Source: Cupriavidus oxalaticus
GTDB taxonomy: Bacteria > Pseudomonadota > Gammaproteobacteria > Burkholderiales > Burkholderiaceae
Reading direction: 5' to 3'
Length of the DNA stretch: 64,000 nt
Assembly (NCBI RefSeq): GCF_004768545.1
Contig: NZ_CP038635.1
Coordinates: 2,914,001-2,978,000 of the forward strand
Both the position numbers and the translations under genes were made by a program. Shown here one piece after another: positions 52,862 through 61,440 of this stretch. The notes under the pieces are model-generated. The model made no database searches, was not told the origin of the DNA, and saw nothing but the letters and a program-made list of their open reading frames with translations. How positions within the stretch are numbered: the stretch's first letter is position 1; each line of letters opens with the position of its first letter.

Positions 52862-54115
52862 ATGCAAACGACCCTGGCCGATTTTCTCCGCAACACGCCC
52901 GAAGGCGAGGAAGCCAAATCCATCGTCGGCAAATGCGTGCATTGCGGCTTCTGCACCGCCACGTGCCCGACGTATCAACTGCTCGGCGACGAACTCGACG
53001 GGCCGCGCGGGCGCATCTACCTGATGAAGCAGGTGCTGGAAGGCAATGCCATCACCGAAAGCACGCGCCTGCACCTGGACCGCTGCCTGACCTGCCGCAA
53101 CTGCGAGTCGACCTGCCCGTCGGGCGTGCGCTACGGGCGCCTGGTCGACATCGGCCGCAAGGTGGTCGACGACAAGCTCGAAGCCGAAGGCATCCAGCGC
53201 CCCGCCGGCCAGCGCATGGCGCGCTGGGTGCTGCGCGAGGGGCTGACGCGCCCGAAGCTGTTCAGCACCGCGCTGCGGCTTGGCCAGATGGTGCGGCCGA
53301 TGCTGCCGGGCGCGCTGCGCAACAAGGTGCCGGCGCTGTCGCAAGCCGCCGAAGCCGGCACCTGGCCCCGCAATGTCCACGCACGCAAGATGTTGTTGCT
53401 CGACGGTTGCGTGCAGCCGGCGATGTCGCCCAACATCAATGCCGCGACCGCGCGCGTGTTCGACCGTGTCGGCGTGCAACTGGTGGTGGCGCGCGAGGCG
53501 GGCTGCTGCGGGGCAATCCGTTTCCACACCGGCGACCACGACGGCGGCCTCGACAATATGCGCCGCAATATCGATGCGTGGTGGCCGCATATCGAAGCCG
53601 GCGCCGAGGCTATCGTGATGACCGCCTCCGGCTGCGGCGCGATGGTCAAGGACTACGGGCATTTGCTGCGCAACGATCCAAAGTACGCGGAGCGCGCGCG
53701 ACGCGTTTCCGCATTGACGCGCGACTTGTCCGAGATCCTGCCGGACTTTGCCGACGACCTGCACGCCCTGGCCGGCGCGGTGCCGCGCGACAGCCGGCGC
53801 GTCGCTTACCACCCGCCCTGCACGCTGCAGCACGGCCAGCAGATCCGCGGCAAGGTGGAGGCACTCTTGACCGACCTCGGCGTGGAGGTCAAACTCTGCG
53901 CTGACAGCCACCTGTGCTGCGGCTCGGCGGGCACGTATTCAGTGCTGCAGCCGGAACTGGCCTACCGCCTGCGCGACGACAAGCTCGGCAAACTGCAGGC
54001 CACGCAGCCCGAAGCCATCGTGTCAGCCAATATCGGCTGCATCACGCACCTGCAAAGCGGTACCGATACGCCGGTGATGCACTGGGTCGAACTGGTCGAC
54101 CGGATGCTGGGATAA
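52862..54115 (+). CDS. glcF: Glycolate dehydrogenase iron-sulfur subunit GlcF
   Basis: 417 residues. Two [4Fe-4S] motifs, CVHCGFCTATCPTY (C25, C28, C31, C35) and CLTCRNCESTCPSG (C75, C78, C81, C85), then two CCG-type domains (EAGCCGAIRFH and SHLCCGSAGTYSV) typical of GlcF/HdrB-like subunits. It passes electrons from the flavoprotein to the quinone pool at the inner membrane. It is followed by palindrome copy D and the lrgA-lrgB pair. Confidence 0.96.
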   Translation: MQTTLADFLRNTPEGEEAKSIVGKCVHCGFCTATCPTYQLLGDELDGPRGRIYLMKQVLEGNAITESTRLHLDRCLTCRNCESTCPSGVRYGRLVDIGRKVVDDKLEAEGIQRPAGQRMARWVLREGLTRPKLFSTALRLGQMVRPMLPGALRNKVPALSQAAEAGTWPRNVHARKMLLLDGCVQPAMSPNINAATARVFDRVGVQLVVAREAGCCGAIRFHTGDHDGGLDNMRRNIDAWWPHIEAGAEAIVMTASGCGAMVKDYGHLLRNDPKYAERARRVSALTRDLSEILPDFADDLHALAGAVPRDSRRVAYHPPCTLQHGQQIRGKVEALLTDLGVEVKLCADSHLCCGSAGTYSVLQPELAYRLRDDKLGKLQATQPEAIVSANIGCITHLQSGTDTPVMHWVELVDRMLG

Positions 54116-54148
54116 CATCCCCCGGCCGGAGCAAGGCCGTGGTTGTCT

Positions 54149-54174
54149 CCCCTCTCCCGCTTGCGGGAGAGGGG
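54149..54174. repeat. Dispersed palindrome, copy D
   Basis: The same 12-base arms as copies A-C with a TT loop, in the 85-base gap between glcF and lrgA. It may modulate read-through from the glc genes into lrgAB. Confidence 0.85.
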
Positions 54175-54200
54175 CGAAATGCGCAACCACGACCGCCCCC

Positions 54201-54578
54201 ATGCTCCAGACCTTTGCCATCCTGCTGGTTTTCCAATCCGTCGGGGAGGTGATCAGCTACGCGCTGCGCCTTCCCGTACCCGGCCCCGTGCTCGGCATGA
54301 TCCTGCTGTTCGGCTGGCTCGTCTTCGACGACCGCCTGTTGCCCATCATCCAGGGCACCACCAGCGAACTGCTCAAGCACCTGTCGCTGCTGTTCGTCCC
54401 CGCCGGCGTCGGCATCATGGTGCACGCCAACCGCATCGAAGGCGAATGGATGCCGATCCTGGTGGCGCTGGTGATTTCCACCTGGCTCGCCATCGCCACC
54501 ACCGCGGTAGTCACGCGCATGCTGATGCGCAAGCGCACCGGCGCGCCCAACGCCGGTGCGGAGGGAGAGCAGGCATGA
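54201..54578 (+). CDS. lrgA: LrgA/CidA family membrane protein
   Basis: 125 residues, four membrane helices. LRLPVPGPVLGMILLFGWL and HLSLLFVPAGVGIMVH are the holin-like LrgA/CidA signature. In Gram-positives the family was first tied to autolysis and later to pyruvate transport. Its position after glcF and next to lrgB favours a small-carboxylate transport role, probably glycolate (inference). The stop overlaps the lrgB start. Confidence 0.92.
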   Translation: MLQTFAILLVFQSVGEVISYALRLPVPGPVLGMILLFGWLVFDDRLLPIIQGTTSELLKHLSLLFVPAGVGIMVHANRIEGEWMPILVALVISTWLAIATTAVVTRMLMRKRTGAPNAGAEGEQA

Positions 54579-55300
54579 TGACGCCACGCCTCAACGAGAT
54601 CTGGGTCTACCTGGCCGCGAGCCCGCTGGTCGGGCTGACCGCCACGCTGCTCGCCTACGTCTTTGCCTTCCGCATCTACGAGAAGTCGCGGTTCTCGCCG
54701 CTGGCCAACCCGGTGATGATCGCGGTGGCGCTGCTGGTCACGGTGCTGACCGTCACCGGCACGCCGTACAAGACCTACTTCGACGGCGCGCAGTTCGTGC
54801 ACTTCCTGCTCGGGCCGGCCACCGTGGCACTGGCGGTGCCGCTGTACATGCAGCTGCCCAAGCTGCGCACCCATGTGTTCCCGCTGCTGGCCGGCCTGGT
54901 GGCCGGCTCGGTGGTCGCGGTGGTATCGGCGGTCGGCATCGCCTGGCTGCTGGGTGCCTCGCCCGAGACCGTGCGCTCGCTGGCGCCAAAATCCGTGACC
55001 ATCCCGATTGCGATGGGCGTGGCTGAGAAGATCGGCGGCCTGCCGTCGCTGACCGCGGTGCTGGTGATGGCAACCGGCATCATCGGCGCGGTCAGCGCCA
55101 CCAGCCTGCTGAACCTGCTGCGCATCCGCGACTACAGCGTGCGCGGCTTTGCCACCGGCGTGGCTGCGCATGGCATCGGCACCGCGCGCGCGTTCCAGGT
55201 GAACCAGGAAGCCGGCGCCTTCGCCGCGCTCGGCATGGGGCTGAACGGCGTGCTGACCGCGATCCTGGTGCCGGTGATGGCGGCGTGGATGCCACACTGA
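54575..55300 (+). CDS. lrgB: LrgB family membrane protein
   Basis: 241 residues, about six to eight membrane helices. FLLGPATVALAVPLY, PKSVTIPIAMGVAEKIGG and GVAAHGIGTARAFQVNQEAGAFAALGMGLNGVLTAIL are diagnostic for LrgB/CidB/YohK. Plant PLGG1, the plastid glycolate/glycerate translocator, is a fusion of LrgA-like and LrgB-like domains. ATG 54575 (or 54578) follows a GGGAGAG site and overlaps lrgA. Confidence 0.92.
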   Translation: MMTPRLNEIWVYLAASPLVGLTATLLAYVFAFRIYEKSRFSPLANPVMIAVALLVTVLTVTGTPYKTYFDGAQFVHFLLGPATVALAVPLYMQLPKLRTHVFPLLAGLVAGSVVAVVSAVGIAWLLGASPETVRSLAPKSVTIPIAMGVAEKIGGLPSLTAVLVMATGIIGAVSATSLLNLLRIRDYSVRGFATGVAAHGIGTARAFQVNQEAGAFAALGMGLNGVLTAILVPVMAAWMPH

Positions 55301-55307
55301 CAGCCTC

Positions 55308-55325
55308 CTGACAGCACGCTGTCAG
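55308..55325. other. Short palindrome after lrgB
   Basis: CTGACAGC-AC-GCTGTCAG, 8-base perfect arms just after the lrgB stop. There is no T-run. It could be a weak terminator stem or a protein site for the following VOC gene. Confidence 0.35.
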
Positions 55326-55385
55326 CAGCCCCCGCGCATGATGCGAGCTCCTCACTCCCCATCAACCGGAACCAAGGAGCCCGTC

Positions 55386-55757
55386 ATGAGCAACCGTCTG
55401 ATCAACTGGCTGGAGATCCCTGTCGTCGACATGGTCCGCGCCATCGGATTCTACGAACAAGTCTTCGATACCAGGCTGCGCCGCGAGACCATGAGCCAGG
55501 TCGACATGGCCGTATTCCCGCACCCCGATCCCGGCGGCGCGCTGGTTGCCGGCGAAGGCTACCGTCCCAGCAACTACTACGGCACGGTGCCCTACCTGCA
55601 CGCACCCGAGCTGGACGCGCTGCTGGAGCGCGCCGCGCGCGCCGGCGGCAAGACCGTGTTCGGGCCGCTGCGCCTGCCGGGCGAGATCGGCCGCATCGCG
55701 CATATCATCGACAGCGAAGGCAACCGCATCGGGCTGCACGAGCCATTTGCCGGATAA
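55386..55757 (+). CDS. VOC family protein
   Basis: 123 residues, single VOC domain: INWLEIPVVDMVRAIGFYEQVFDTRL, YLHAPELDALLERAARAGGKTVFGPLRLPGEIGRIAHIIDSEGNRIGLHEP. This is the glyoxalase/extradiol-dioxygenase-like superfamily; the C-terminal DSEGNRIGLHEP has the usual metal-ligand pattern. The substrate is unknown. AAGGAG is placed 6 bases before the ATG at 55386. A WYL regulator follows 34 bases later, which probably controls it. Confidence 0.88.
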   Translation: MSNRLINWLEIPVVDMVRAIGFYEQVFDTRLRRETMSQVDMAVFPHPDPGGALVAGEGYRPSNYYGTVPYLHAPELDALLERAARAGGKTVFGPLRLPGEIGRIAHIIDSEGNRIGLHEPFAG

Positions 55758-55791
55758 GGGAACCTGTGCCACATAAGGGAAGCCGCCACGG

Positions 55792-56481
55792 ATGAGCCGC
55801 CGCGCCGATCGCCTCTTCCAGATCGTCCAGGTCCTGCGCGGCCGCCGCCTGACCACGGCGGCGCTGCTGGCGCAGCGGCTCGGCGTGTCGGAGCGCACGG
55901 TCTATCGCGATATCCAGGCGCTGTCGCTGTCAGGCGTGCCGGTCGAGGGTGAGGCCGGCATCGGCTACCGGCTGCGCGCCGATTTCGATGTCCCGCCGCT
56001 GATGTTCAGTGCCATGGAAGTGGAAGCGCTGGTGGCCGGCCTGCGGCTGCTGAAAGCCTGGGGCGGCGGCGCGCTCGCCGCCGCGGCCGATCCGGCGCTG
56101 GAGAAGCTGGTCGCCGCCTTGCCCCCGCCGCGCCGGCTGGCGGCGCAACAAAGCCGCGTGTTCGCACCCGAGTACGTCAACCAGTCGCACGTGCGCGAGG
56201 CCTTCGACGTGGTGCACGGCGCGCTGGGCGAGCAGAAGCTGCTGCTGCTCGACTACTGCGACGCGCAGCAGCGCATCACCGAACGCGTGGTGATGCCGCT
56301 GGGCCTGTTCTTCTGGGGCAATGCGTGGCTGCTGGCGGCGTGGTGCAGCACGCGCTCGGACTACCGCAGCTTCCGCCTCGACCGCTGCCGCGCCATCCGC
56401 ATGCTGGACGACCATTTCCATGAAACCCCGGACCGGTCGCTCAACGGCTTCCTGCGCGCGGTGCGCGCCAGCGGCGCGTAG
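55792..56481 (+). CDS. YafY-type HTH/WYL transcriptional regulator
   Basis: 229 residues. N-terminal DeoR-like winged helix (RADRLFQIVQVLRGRRLTTAALLAQRLGVSERTVYRDIQAL) and a WYL domain further on (KLLLLDYCDAQQRITERVVMPLGLFFWGNAWLLAAWCSTRSDYRSFRLDR). WYL domains sense ligands or nucleic acids. The gene directly follows the VOC gene, a frequent pairing in proteobacteria. Its stop is separated by a single base from the convergent glutathione peroxidase stop. Confidence 0.92.
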   Translation: MSRRADRLFQIVQVLRGRRLTTAALLAQRLGVSERTVYRDIQALSLSGVPVEGEAGIGYRLRADFDVPPLMFSAMEVEALVAGLRLLKAWGGGALAAAADPALEKLVAALPPPRRLAAQQSRVFAPEYVNQSHVREAFDVVHGALGEQKLLLLDYCDAQQRITERVVMPLGLFFWGNAWLLAAWCSTRSDYRSFRLDRCRAIRMLDDHFHETPDRSLNGFLRAVRASGA

Positions 56482-56482
56482 C

Positions 56483-56977
56483 TCAGGCCGCCGGATCGGA
56501 CAGCAGCGTCTCGATATCCTTGCGCAGCTCTTCCGGCTTGGTGGTCGGGGCGTAGCGTTCGTACACCGTGCCATCGCGCCGCACCAGGAACTTGGTGAAA
56601 TTCCACTTGATGCCCTGCGTGCCCAGCACGCCGCGCTTCTCGGTGGTGAGCCAGCGGTACAGCGGATGCGCCTGCTCGCCGTTGACGTCGATCTTGGCGA
56701 ACATCGGGAAGCTCACGCTGAAGCGCGATTCGCAGAACTGGCCGATCTGCTGCGCATCGCCCGGCTCCTGCTTGCCGAACTGGTTGCACGGGAAGCCCAG
56801 CACTTCCAGCCCGCGCTCGCGATACTCCTCATACAGCTTCTGCAGGCCGGCATACTGCGGCGTAAAGCCGCATTCGCTGGCGGTATTGACGACCAGCAGC
56901 ACCTTGCCGTGGAACTGCGACAGCGGCACGGGTTGCCCCGACAGCGAATTGGCATCGAACTGGTAGATATTGCTCAT
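56483..56977 (-). CDS. Glutathione peroxidase family thiol peroxidase
   Basis: Reduces peroxides. 164 residues. The catalytic position is cysteine C36 (NTASECGFTPQY) rather than selenocysteine. GFPCNQFGKQEPG supplies the glutamine and the possible resolving cysteine, and KWNFTKFLV supplies the tryptophan/asparagine of the tetrad. Cys-type members often use thioredoxin rather than glutathione. The ATG at 56977 gives MSNIYQFDANSL, the normal N-terminus (BtuE/Gpx-like). Confidence 0.94.
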   Translation of the reverse strand: MSNIYQFDANSLSGQPVPLSQFHGKVLLVVNTASECGFTPQYAGLQKLYEEYRERGLEVLGFPCNQFGKQEPGDAQQIGQFCESRFSVSFPMFAKIDVNGEQAHPLYRWLTTEKRGVLGTQGIKWNFTKFLVRRDGTVYERYAPTTKPEELRKDIETLLSDPAA

Positions 56978-57052
56978 GGCAGACTCCTGCGGACTGCTTG
57001 CTCGTGGCCGAAGCATACGCCCATGCGCGCTGGCGTGCACGGCAGCCGGACT

Positions 57053-58192
57053 CTAGATCACGTTCAGGTGCTCGGTGCCGGCGCCCAGGTCGGTGTCCTT
57101 GGCGCGCGCGCTGTGCAGCTTGATCATCAGGCGCAGGTCATTGAGCGAGTCGGCATTGCGCAGCGCATCCTCATAGGTGATCTTGCCTTCCTCGTACAGG
57201 TCGAACAGCGCCTGGTCGAACGAGATCATGCCCTGCTCGCGCGATTTCTTGATGACTTCCTTCAGCTCGTGGATCTCGCCCTTGAAGATCAGGTCGGCCA
57301 CCAGCGGCGTGCCGATCATGATCTCCACCGCCGGCACGCGGCCCTTGCGCCCGGCGCGCGGCAGCAGCCGCTGCGACACCATCGCCTTCAGGTTCAGCGA
57401 CAGGTCGATCAGCAACTGCTGGCGCTTTTCCTCGGGGAAGAAGTTGACCACGCGATCGATCGCCTGGTTGGCGTTGTTGGCGTGCAGCGTGGCCAGGCAC
57501 AGGTGGCCGGTTTCCGCGTACTGCATCGCGTACTCCATGGTCTCGCGGTCGCGGATTTCGCCGATCAGGATCACGTCGGGCGCCTGGCGCAGCGTGTTCT
57601 TCAGCGCCACGTGCCAAGACTCGGTATCGATGCCGACCTCGCGCTGCGTGACGACGCAGTTCTGGTGCGCATGCACGTATTCGATCGGGTCCTCGATGGT
57701 GATGATGTGGCCGTAGGAATGCGCGTTGCGGTGGTCGAGCATCGCCGCCAGCGTGGTCGACTTGCCCGACCCGGTCGCGCCGGTCACGATCACCAGGCCG
57801 CGCTTGGACATCACGATGTCATGCAGCGTCGGGGGCAGGTCCAGGTCCGCCACCGACGGAATCCGCGTATTGATGGTCCGCACCACCATGCCGGCCTTCC
57901 CCTGCTGGATAAACGCCGACACCCGGAAGCGCCCCGCCTTGGGCGCGGTGATGGCGAAGTTGCATTCGCGGCTGGTGTCGAAGTCCTGCACCTGCCGCTC
58001 GTTCATCACCGAGCGCACCAGGCCCAGCGCCTGCGTCGGGTTCAGCGGCTGCTGCGACACCGGAGTGATCTTGCCGTCGACCTTGATCGCCGGCGGGAAG
58101 TCGGCGGTGATGAAGAGGTCCGAGCCGCGGTTGCTGACCATCAGCTCCAGCAGGTCGTTGATGTACTTGGCGGCGGATTCGCGATCGAGCAT
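57053..58192 (-). CDS. pilU: Type IV pilus retraction ATPase PilU
   Basis: Accessory retraction motor. 379 residues. Walker A GATGSGKST (138-146), Asp box IIIEDPIEYV-like (ITIEDPIEYVH), Walker B VILIGEIRDRETM, and His box (TGHLCLATLHANN). It differs from PilT in lacking the AIRNLIRE-type motif and in its longer C-terminus. ATG 58192 fits the conserved MLDRESAAKYINDLLELMV. It lies 69 bases downstream of pilT, the usual pilT-pilU pair. Confidence 0.96.
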   Translation of the reverse strand: MLDRESAAKYINDLLELMVSNRGSDLFITADFPPAIKVDGKITPVSQQPLNPTQALGLVRSVMNERQVQDFDTSRECNFAITAPKAGRFRVSAFIQQGKAGMVVRTINTRIPSVADLDLPPTLHDIVMSKRGLVIVTGATGSGKSTTLAAMLDHRNAHSYGHIITIEDPIEYVHAHQNCVVTQREVGIDTESWHVALKNTLRQAPDVILIGEIRDRETMEYAMQYAETGHLCLATLHANNANQAIDRVVNFFPEEKRQQLLIDLSLNLKAMVSQRLLPRAGRKGRVPAVEIMIGTPLVADLIFKGEIHELKEVIKKSREQGMISFDQALFDLYEEGKITYEDALRNADSLNDLRLMIKLHSARAKDTDLGAGTEHLNVI

Positions 58193-58261
58193 GGCGGTGT
58201 CCTGCAGGAGTGCGGCAGCCGCATGCGTGCGGCGGCCAGGAGGCAAGCGTCGGTGCGGGCC

Positions 58262-59305
58262 TCAGCCCATGAATGCGTCGGGGTTCTTGGCAATGGCGCG
58301 CGCGTCGTTGTAGCTGATGGCGCTGCGCTTGATCAGGTCCGACAGGCACTGGTCCAGCGTCTGCATGCCCAGCCCGCTGCTGGTCTGCATCATCGAGTAC
58401 ATCTGCGCGATCTTGTTCTCGCGGATCAGGTGCCGGATTGCCGGCGTGGCGATCATGATTTCGTGCGCGGCCGTGCGGCCGTTGCCGTCGCGGGTCTTCA
58501 GCAGCGTCTGCGAGATCACCGCTTCCAGCGATTCGGACAGCATGGTGCGCACCATGTCCTTTTCTTCCGGCGGGAACACGTCGACCACACGGTCGATGGT
58601 CTTGGCCGCGGAACTGGTGTGCAGCGTGCCGAAGACGAGGTGGCCGGTTTCGGCCGCGGTCAGCGCCAGGCGGATGGTTTCCAGGTCGCGCAATTCGCCC
58701 ACGAGGATGACGTCCGGATCTTCACGCAGCGCCGAGCGCAGCGCGTTGGCGAACGAATGCGTGTGCGGCCCCAGCTCGCGCTGGTTGATCAGGCTTTTCT
58801 TGGAGTTGTGGACGAATTCAATCGGGTCTTCCACCGTCAGGATGTGGCCCATGTCGTTTTCGTTGCGATGGTCGACCATCGCCGCCAGCGTGGTGGACTT
58901 GCCTGAACCGGTCGGCCCCGTCACCAGCACCAGTCCGCGCGGCTTCATGCACAGGTCGGCGAACACCGCCGGCGCGCGCAGCTCTTCCAGCGTCAGGACC
59001 TTGGAGGGAATGGTACGGAACACCGCGGCGGCGCCGCGCTGCGTGTTGTAGGCATTGACCCGGAAGCGCGACAGGCCGGCAATCTCGAACGAGAAGTCGA
59101 TTTCCAGCCGTTCTTCGTAGAGCTTGCGCTGGGTGTCGCTCATGATGTCGTACACCATGGCGTGGACATCCTTGTGCGCCATCGCCGCGACATTGATCCG
59201 GCGCATGTCGCCGTGGATCCGGACCATCGGCGGCATGTCCGATGACAGATGAAGATCGGACGCCTTGTTCTTGACGGCGAAAGCCAATAGCTGCGCGATG
59301 TCCAT
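58262..59305 (-). CDS. pilT: Type IV pilus retraction ATPase PilT
   Basis: Drives pilus disassembly for twitching motility and DNA uptake. 347 residues. Walker A GPTGSGKST (130-138), Asp box TVEDPIEFVHNS, Walker B VILVGELRDLETI, His box TGHLVFGTLHTSS and the PilT-specific AIRHLIREN motif. It is divergent from the PLP-homeostasis gene, with 65 bases between starts; a palindrome lies in this gap. Confidence 0.97.
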   Translation of the reverse strand: MDIAQLLAFAVKNKASDLHLSSDMPPMVRIHGDMRRINVAAMAHKDVHAMVYDIMSDTQRKLYEERLEIDFSFEIAGLSRFRVNAYNTQRGAAAVFRTIPSKVLTLEELRAPAVFADLCMKPRGLVLVTGPTGSGKSTTLAAMVDHRNENDMGHILTVEDPIEFVHNSKKSLINQRELGPHTHSFANALRSALREDPDVILVGELRDLETIRLALTAAETGHLVFGTLHTSSAAKTIDRVVDVFPPEEKDMVRTMLSESLEAVISQTLLKTRDGNGRTAAHEIMIATPAIRHLIRENKIAQMYSMMQTSSGLGMQTLDQCLSDLIKRSAISYNDARAIAKNPDAFMG

Positions 59306-59306
59306 C

Positions 59307-59350
59307 TATAATGACCCCACCCTGAAATAGTTATCAGTACTTTAAGTACT
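59307..59350. promoter_or_regulatory. Compact divergent control region pilT / yggS
   Basis: A perfect TATAAT (59307-59312) and the palindrome AGTACTT-T-AAGTACT (59336-59350) lie within the 65-base gap. The palindrome ends 20 bases before the plus-strand ATG, so a bound protein could affect both promoters. Confidence 0.4.
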
Positions 59351-59370
59351 TCTTATATGTCCGCCGGATT

Positions 59371-60060
59371 ATGTCTGTGATTGCCGCCAACTTGCAAGCC
59401 GTGAACCAGCGCATTGCGGCGGCCGCACAACAGGCTGGCAGGCAGCCCGGCGACATCGCCCTGCTGGCCGTTTCCAAGACCGTATCCGCTGACCGCGTAC
59501 GCGCCGCCGCCGAGGCCGGTCAGTTCGCCTTTGGCGAGAACTATGTCCAGGAAGGGGTGGAGAAAATCGCCGCGCTGGCCGATTTGCGGGGCCGGTTGCA
59601 GTGGCATTTCATCGGCCCGCTGCAAAGCAACAAGACGCGACCGGTGGCGGAGCATTTCGACTGGGCGCATGCCATCGACCGGCTCAAGATCGCCGAGCGG
59701 CTGTCGGCGCAGCGCCCGGCCGGGATGGCGCCGCTGCAGGTCTGCCTCCAGGTCAATATCAGTGGCGAAGCCAGCAAGAGCGGCGTCGCGCCGGCTGAGG
59801 TGCCGGCGCTGGCACAGGCCGTGGCCGCGCTGCCCGGCCTGCGGCTGCGGGGCCTGATGGCGATTCCCGAACCTGAAGACGATCCCGTTGCCCAGCGGCG
59901 GCCGTTTGCCGCCATGCGCGCGCTGCTGGGCGGGCTACGGGAGAACGGCCTGGACCTCGACACGCTATCGATGGGCATGTCGGGCGACATGGAAGCCGCC
60001 ATCGCCGAGGGCGCCAACCTGGTGCGGATCGGCACCGCGATCTTCGGTGCGCGCGGCTGA
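59371..60060 (+). CDS. YggS/PROSC family PLP homeostasis protein
   Basis: 229 residues, single TIM-barrel with PLP bound to K36 (LLAVSKTVSADRV). FGENYVQEGVEKI, WHFIGPLQSNKTRPVAEHFDWAHAIDR, VNISGEASKSGV and SMGMSGDMEAAIAEGANLVRIGTAIFG are family signatures. It carries and balances pyridoxal phosphate rather than catalysing racemisation. It lies 39 bases before proC, a very common pair. Confidence 0.96.
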   Translation: MSVIAANLQAVNQRIAAAAQQAGRQPGDIALLAVSKTVSADRVRAAAEAGQFAFGENYVQEGVEKIAALADLRGRLQWHFIGPLQSNKTRPVAEHFDWAHAIDRLKIAERLSAQRPAGMAPLQVCLQVNISGEASKSGVAPAEVPALAQAVAALPGLRLRGLMAIPEPEDDPVAQRRPFAAMRALLGGLRENGLDLDTLSMGMSGDMEAAIAEGANLVRIGTAIFGARG

Positions 60061-60099
60061 GCCGGCGCCAATATCAATCCAGACACTGCAGAGACACCC

Positions 60100-60933
60100 A
60101 TGCTCGATACCCTCACCTTCGGCTTTCTCGGCGGCGGCAATATGGCCTCCGCGCTGATCGGCGGCCTGATCGCCCGCGGCGTTCCCGCTGGTTCGATCCG
60201 CGTGGTCGATCCTTTCCCGGAGGCGCAGCAGCGCCTGTCGCGCGATCTCGGCGTCCATGCCGCGGGGGCGCCGGATGCGGCATTCGGCGCCAGTGACGTG
60301 CTGGTGCTGGCGGTCAAGCCGCAGCAGTTCCGCGAGGCTGCGGCGCAGCTGCTGCCATACCTGCCGGCGGGCGATGGCAACCTGGTGATCAGCGTGGCGG
60401 CCGGGATCCGGTTGCAGGACATGCAGCGGTGGCTGGGTGGACGCAACCGGCTGGTGCGGGCGATGCCGAATACGCCGGCACTGGCGGGGATGGGGATGAC
60501 TGGCCTGGCGGCGGCGGAAGGATTGTCGTCGGCTGACCGGGATGTTGCCAGCGCCGTGGCGCAGGCTGTGGGCAAGTGTGTGTGGGTCGAGAATGATGCG
60601 CAGATCGATGGCGTCACCGCCATCTCCGGTAGTGGCCCGGCCTATGTCTTCTATTTCATCGAGGCGATGCAGCGGGCAGCTACTGAGCTGGGACTGAGTG
60701 CGGAGCAGGGGCGCGAGCTGGCGGTTGAGACTTTTCGCGGTGCTGCGGCGCTGGCTGGGCAGTCTTCGGAGGCGGTTTCGACGCTGCGGGAACGGGTGAC
60801 TTCAAAGGGCGGTACGACTTATGCCGCGCTGACGGCAATGGAGGCGGCTGGGATTGGTGATGCTTTCGTGCGCGCGATGCATGCTGCCGCGGCTCGGGGG
60901 GCGGAGATGGGGGGGGAGTTTGGGAAGGACTAG
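60100..60933 (+). CDS. proC: Pyrroline-5-carboxylate reductase
   Basis: Last step of proline synthesis. 277 residues. FLGGGNMASALIGG (NAD(P)-binding), VLAVKPQQF, RAMPNTPALAGMGMTGL, and the C-terminal SGSGPAYVFYFIEAM and RERVTSKGGTTYAAL signatures are complete. In the last ~250 bases the third codon positions shift from C to G and T, ending in long G-runs (60896-60901 and 60909-60916). The protein motifs are unaffected, so the gene looks functional. Confidence 0.96.
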   Translation: MLDTLTFGFLGGGNMASALIGGLIARGVPAGSIRVVDPFPEAQQRLSRDLGVHAAGAPDAAFGASDVLVLAVKPQQFREAAAQLLPYLPAGDGNLVISVAAGIRLQDMQRWLGGRNRLVRAMPNTPALAGMGMTGLAAAEGLSSADRDVASAVAQAVGKCVWVENDAQIDGVTAISGSGPAYVFYFIEAMQRAATELGLSAEQGRELAVETFRGAAALAGQSSEAVSTLRERVTSKGGTTYAALTAMEAAGIGDAFVRAMHAAAARGAEMGGEFGKD

Positions 60934-60950
60934 TGCTCGTGGGCTTTCGC

Positions 60951-61085
60951 TGCTGATGACATGCTGTCGGGCGTTTAGGTGTCCGCTGTCGCCGTTGGTG
61001 ACATGCTGCGGCCGTTGAAGCGCCTGGTTCCGCCCTCCTGGGCGGGTCACTTTTTGTCCGAGCGACAAAAAGTAACCAAAAAACG
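60951..61085 (+). repeat. Inverted repeat, left arm
   Basis: Contains GACATGCTGTC (60958-60968), a second near-copy at 61000-61010, a hairpin CCGCCC-TCCT-GGGCGG (61031-61046), and a hairpin CTTTTTGTC-CGAGC-GACAAAAAG near 61050-61072. It matches 61441-61577 in inverse orientation; over the inner ~85 bases there are about three substitutions and one indel. Confidence 0.9.
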
Positions 61086-61440
61086 TGTCGCCTGAGCGGC
61101 TGGCTATCAAGTTATCGGCGTGGGTGGTTCGGGCGGTGGTGATTTCCGTTCGATGTGGCTAGTGGTTCGGACCTGCTACGCCAGGTGAGTCTGGGATAGC
61201 GGCTACGTCGACCCACTATTGAACTATCCCCATGCCGGGCGTAGGCCGCCTGCTGCAGGCGTCAACACAGGAACGCCCGCAGCAGGGGCCACTCACAGCT
61301 CTGGGCTCGTTCAAACATCGCGTCAATCCAGAGCCACCGTGGCGCACCACGGCGTCAGGCAGTCCTGCCCCGCAACGAAGCAAAGCCCCGTACGAAAGCC
61401 CCGGCACACTACGTAAGAGTGGCCGCCCGCAGGGCCGTAA

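Noticed and set aside
56321..58906. 861-codon plus-strand frame across glutathione peroxidase, pilU and pilT
   Set aside because: It runs antisense through three clear genes and encodes repetitive Arg/His/Leu-rich sequence without domains.
60802..61110. Small minus-strand frame at the proC end encoding FGYFLSLGQKVTRPGG
   Set aside because: The recognisable part comes from the inverted-repeat arm, and the same peptide appears from the other arm at 61232-61585. The stem covariation argues for structure, not protein.
61086..61440. Possible gene or transposase remnant between the inverted-repeat arms
   Set aside because: No frame there carries a recognisable motif or a ribosome site. It is too short for a transposase, and no target duplication could be confirmed by eye.
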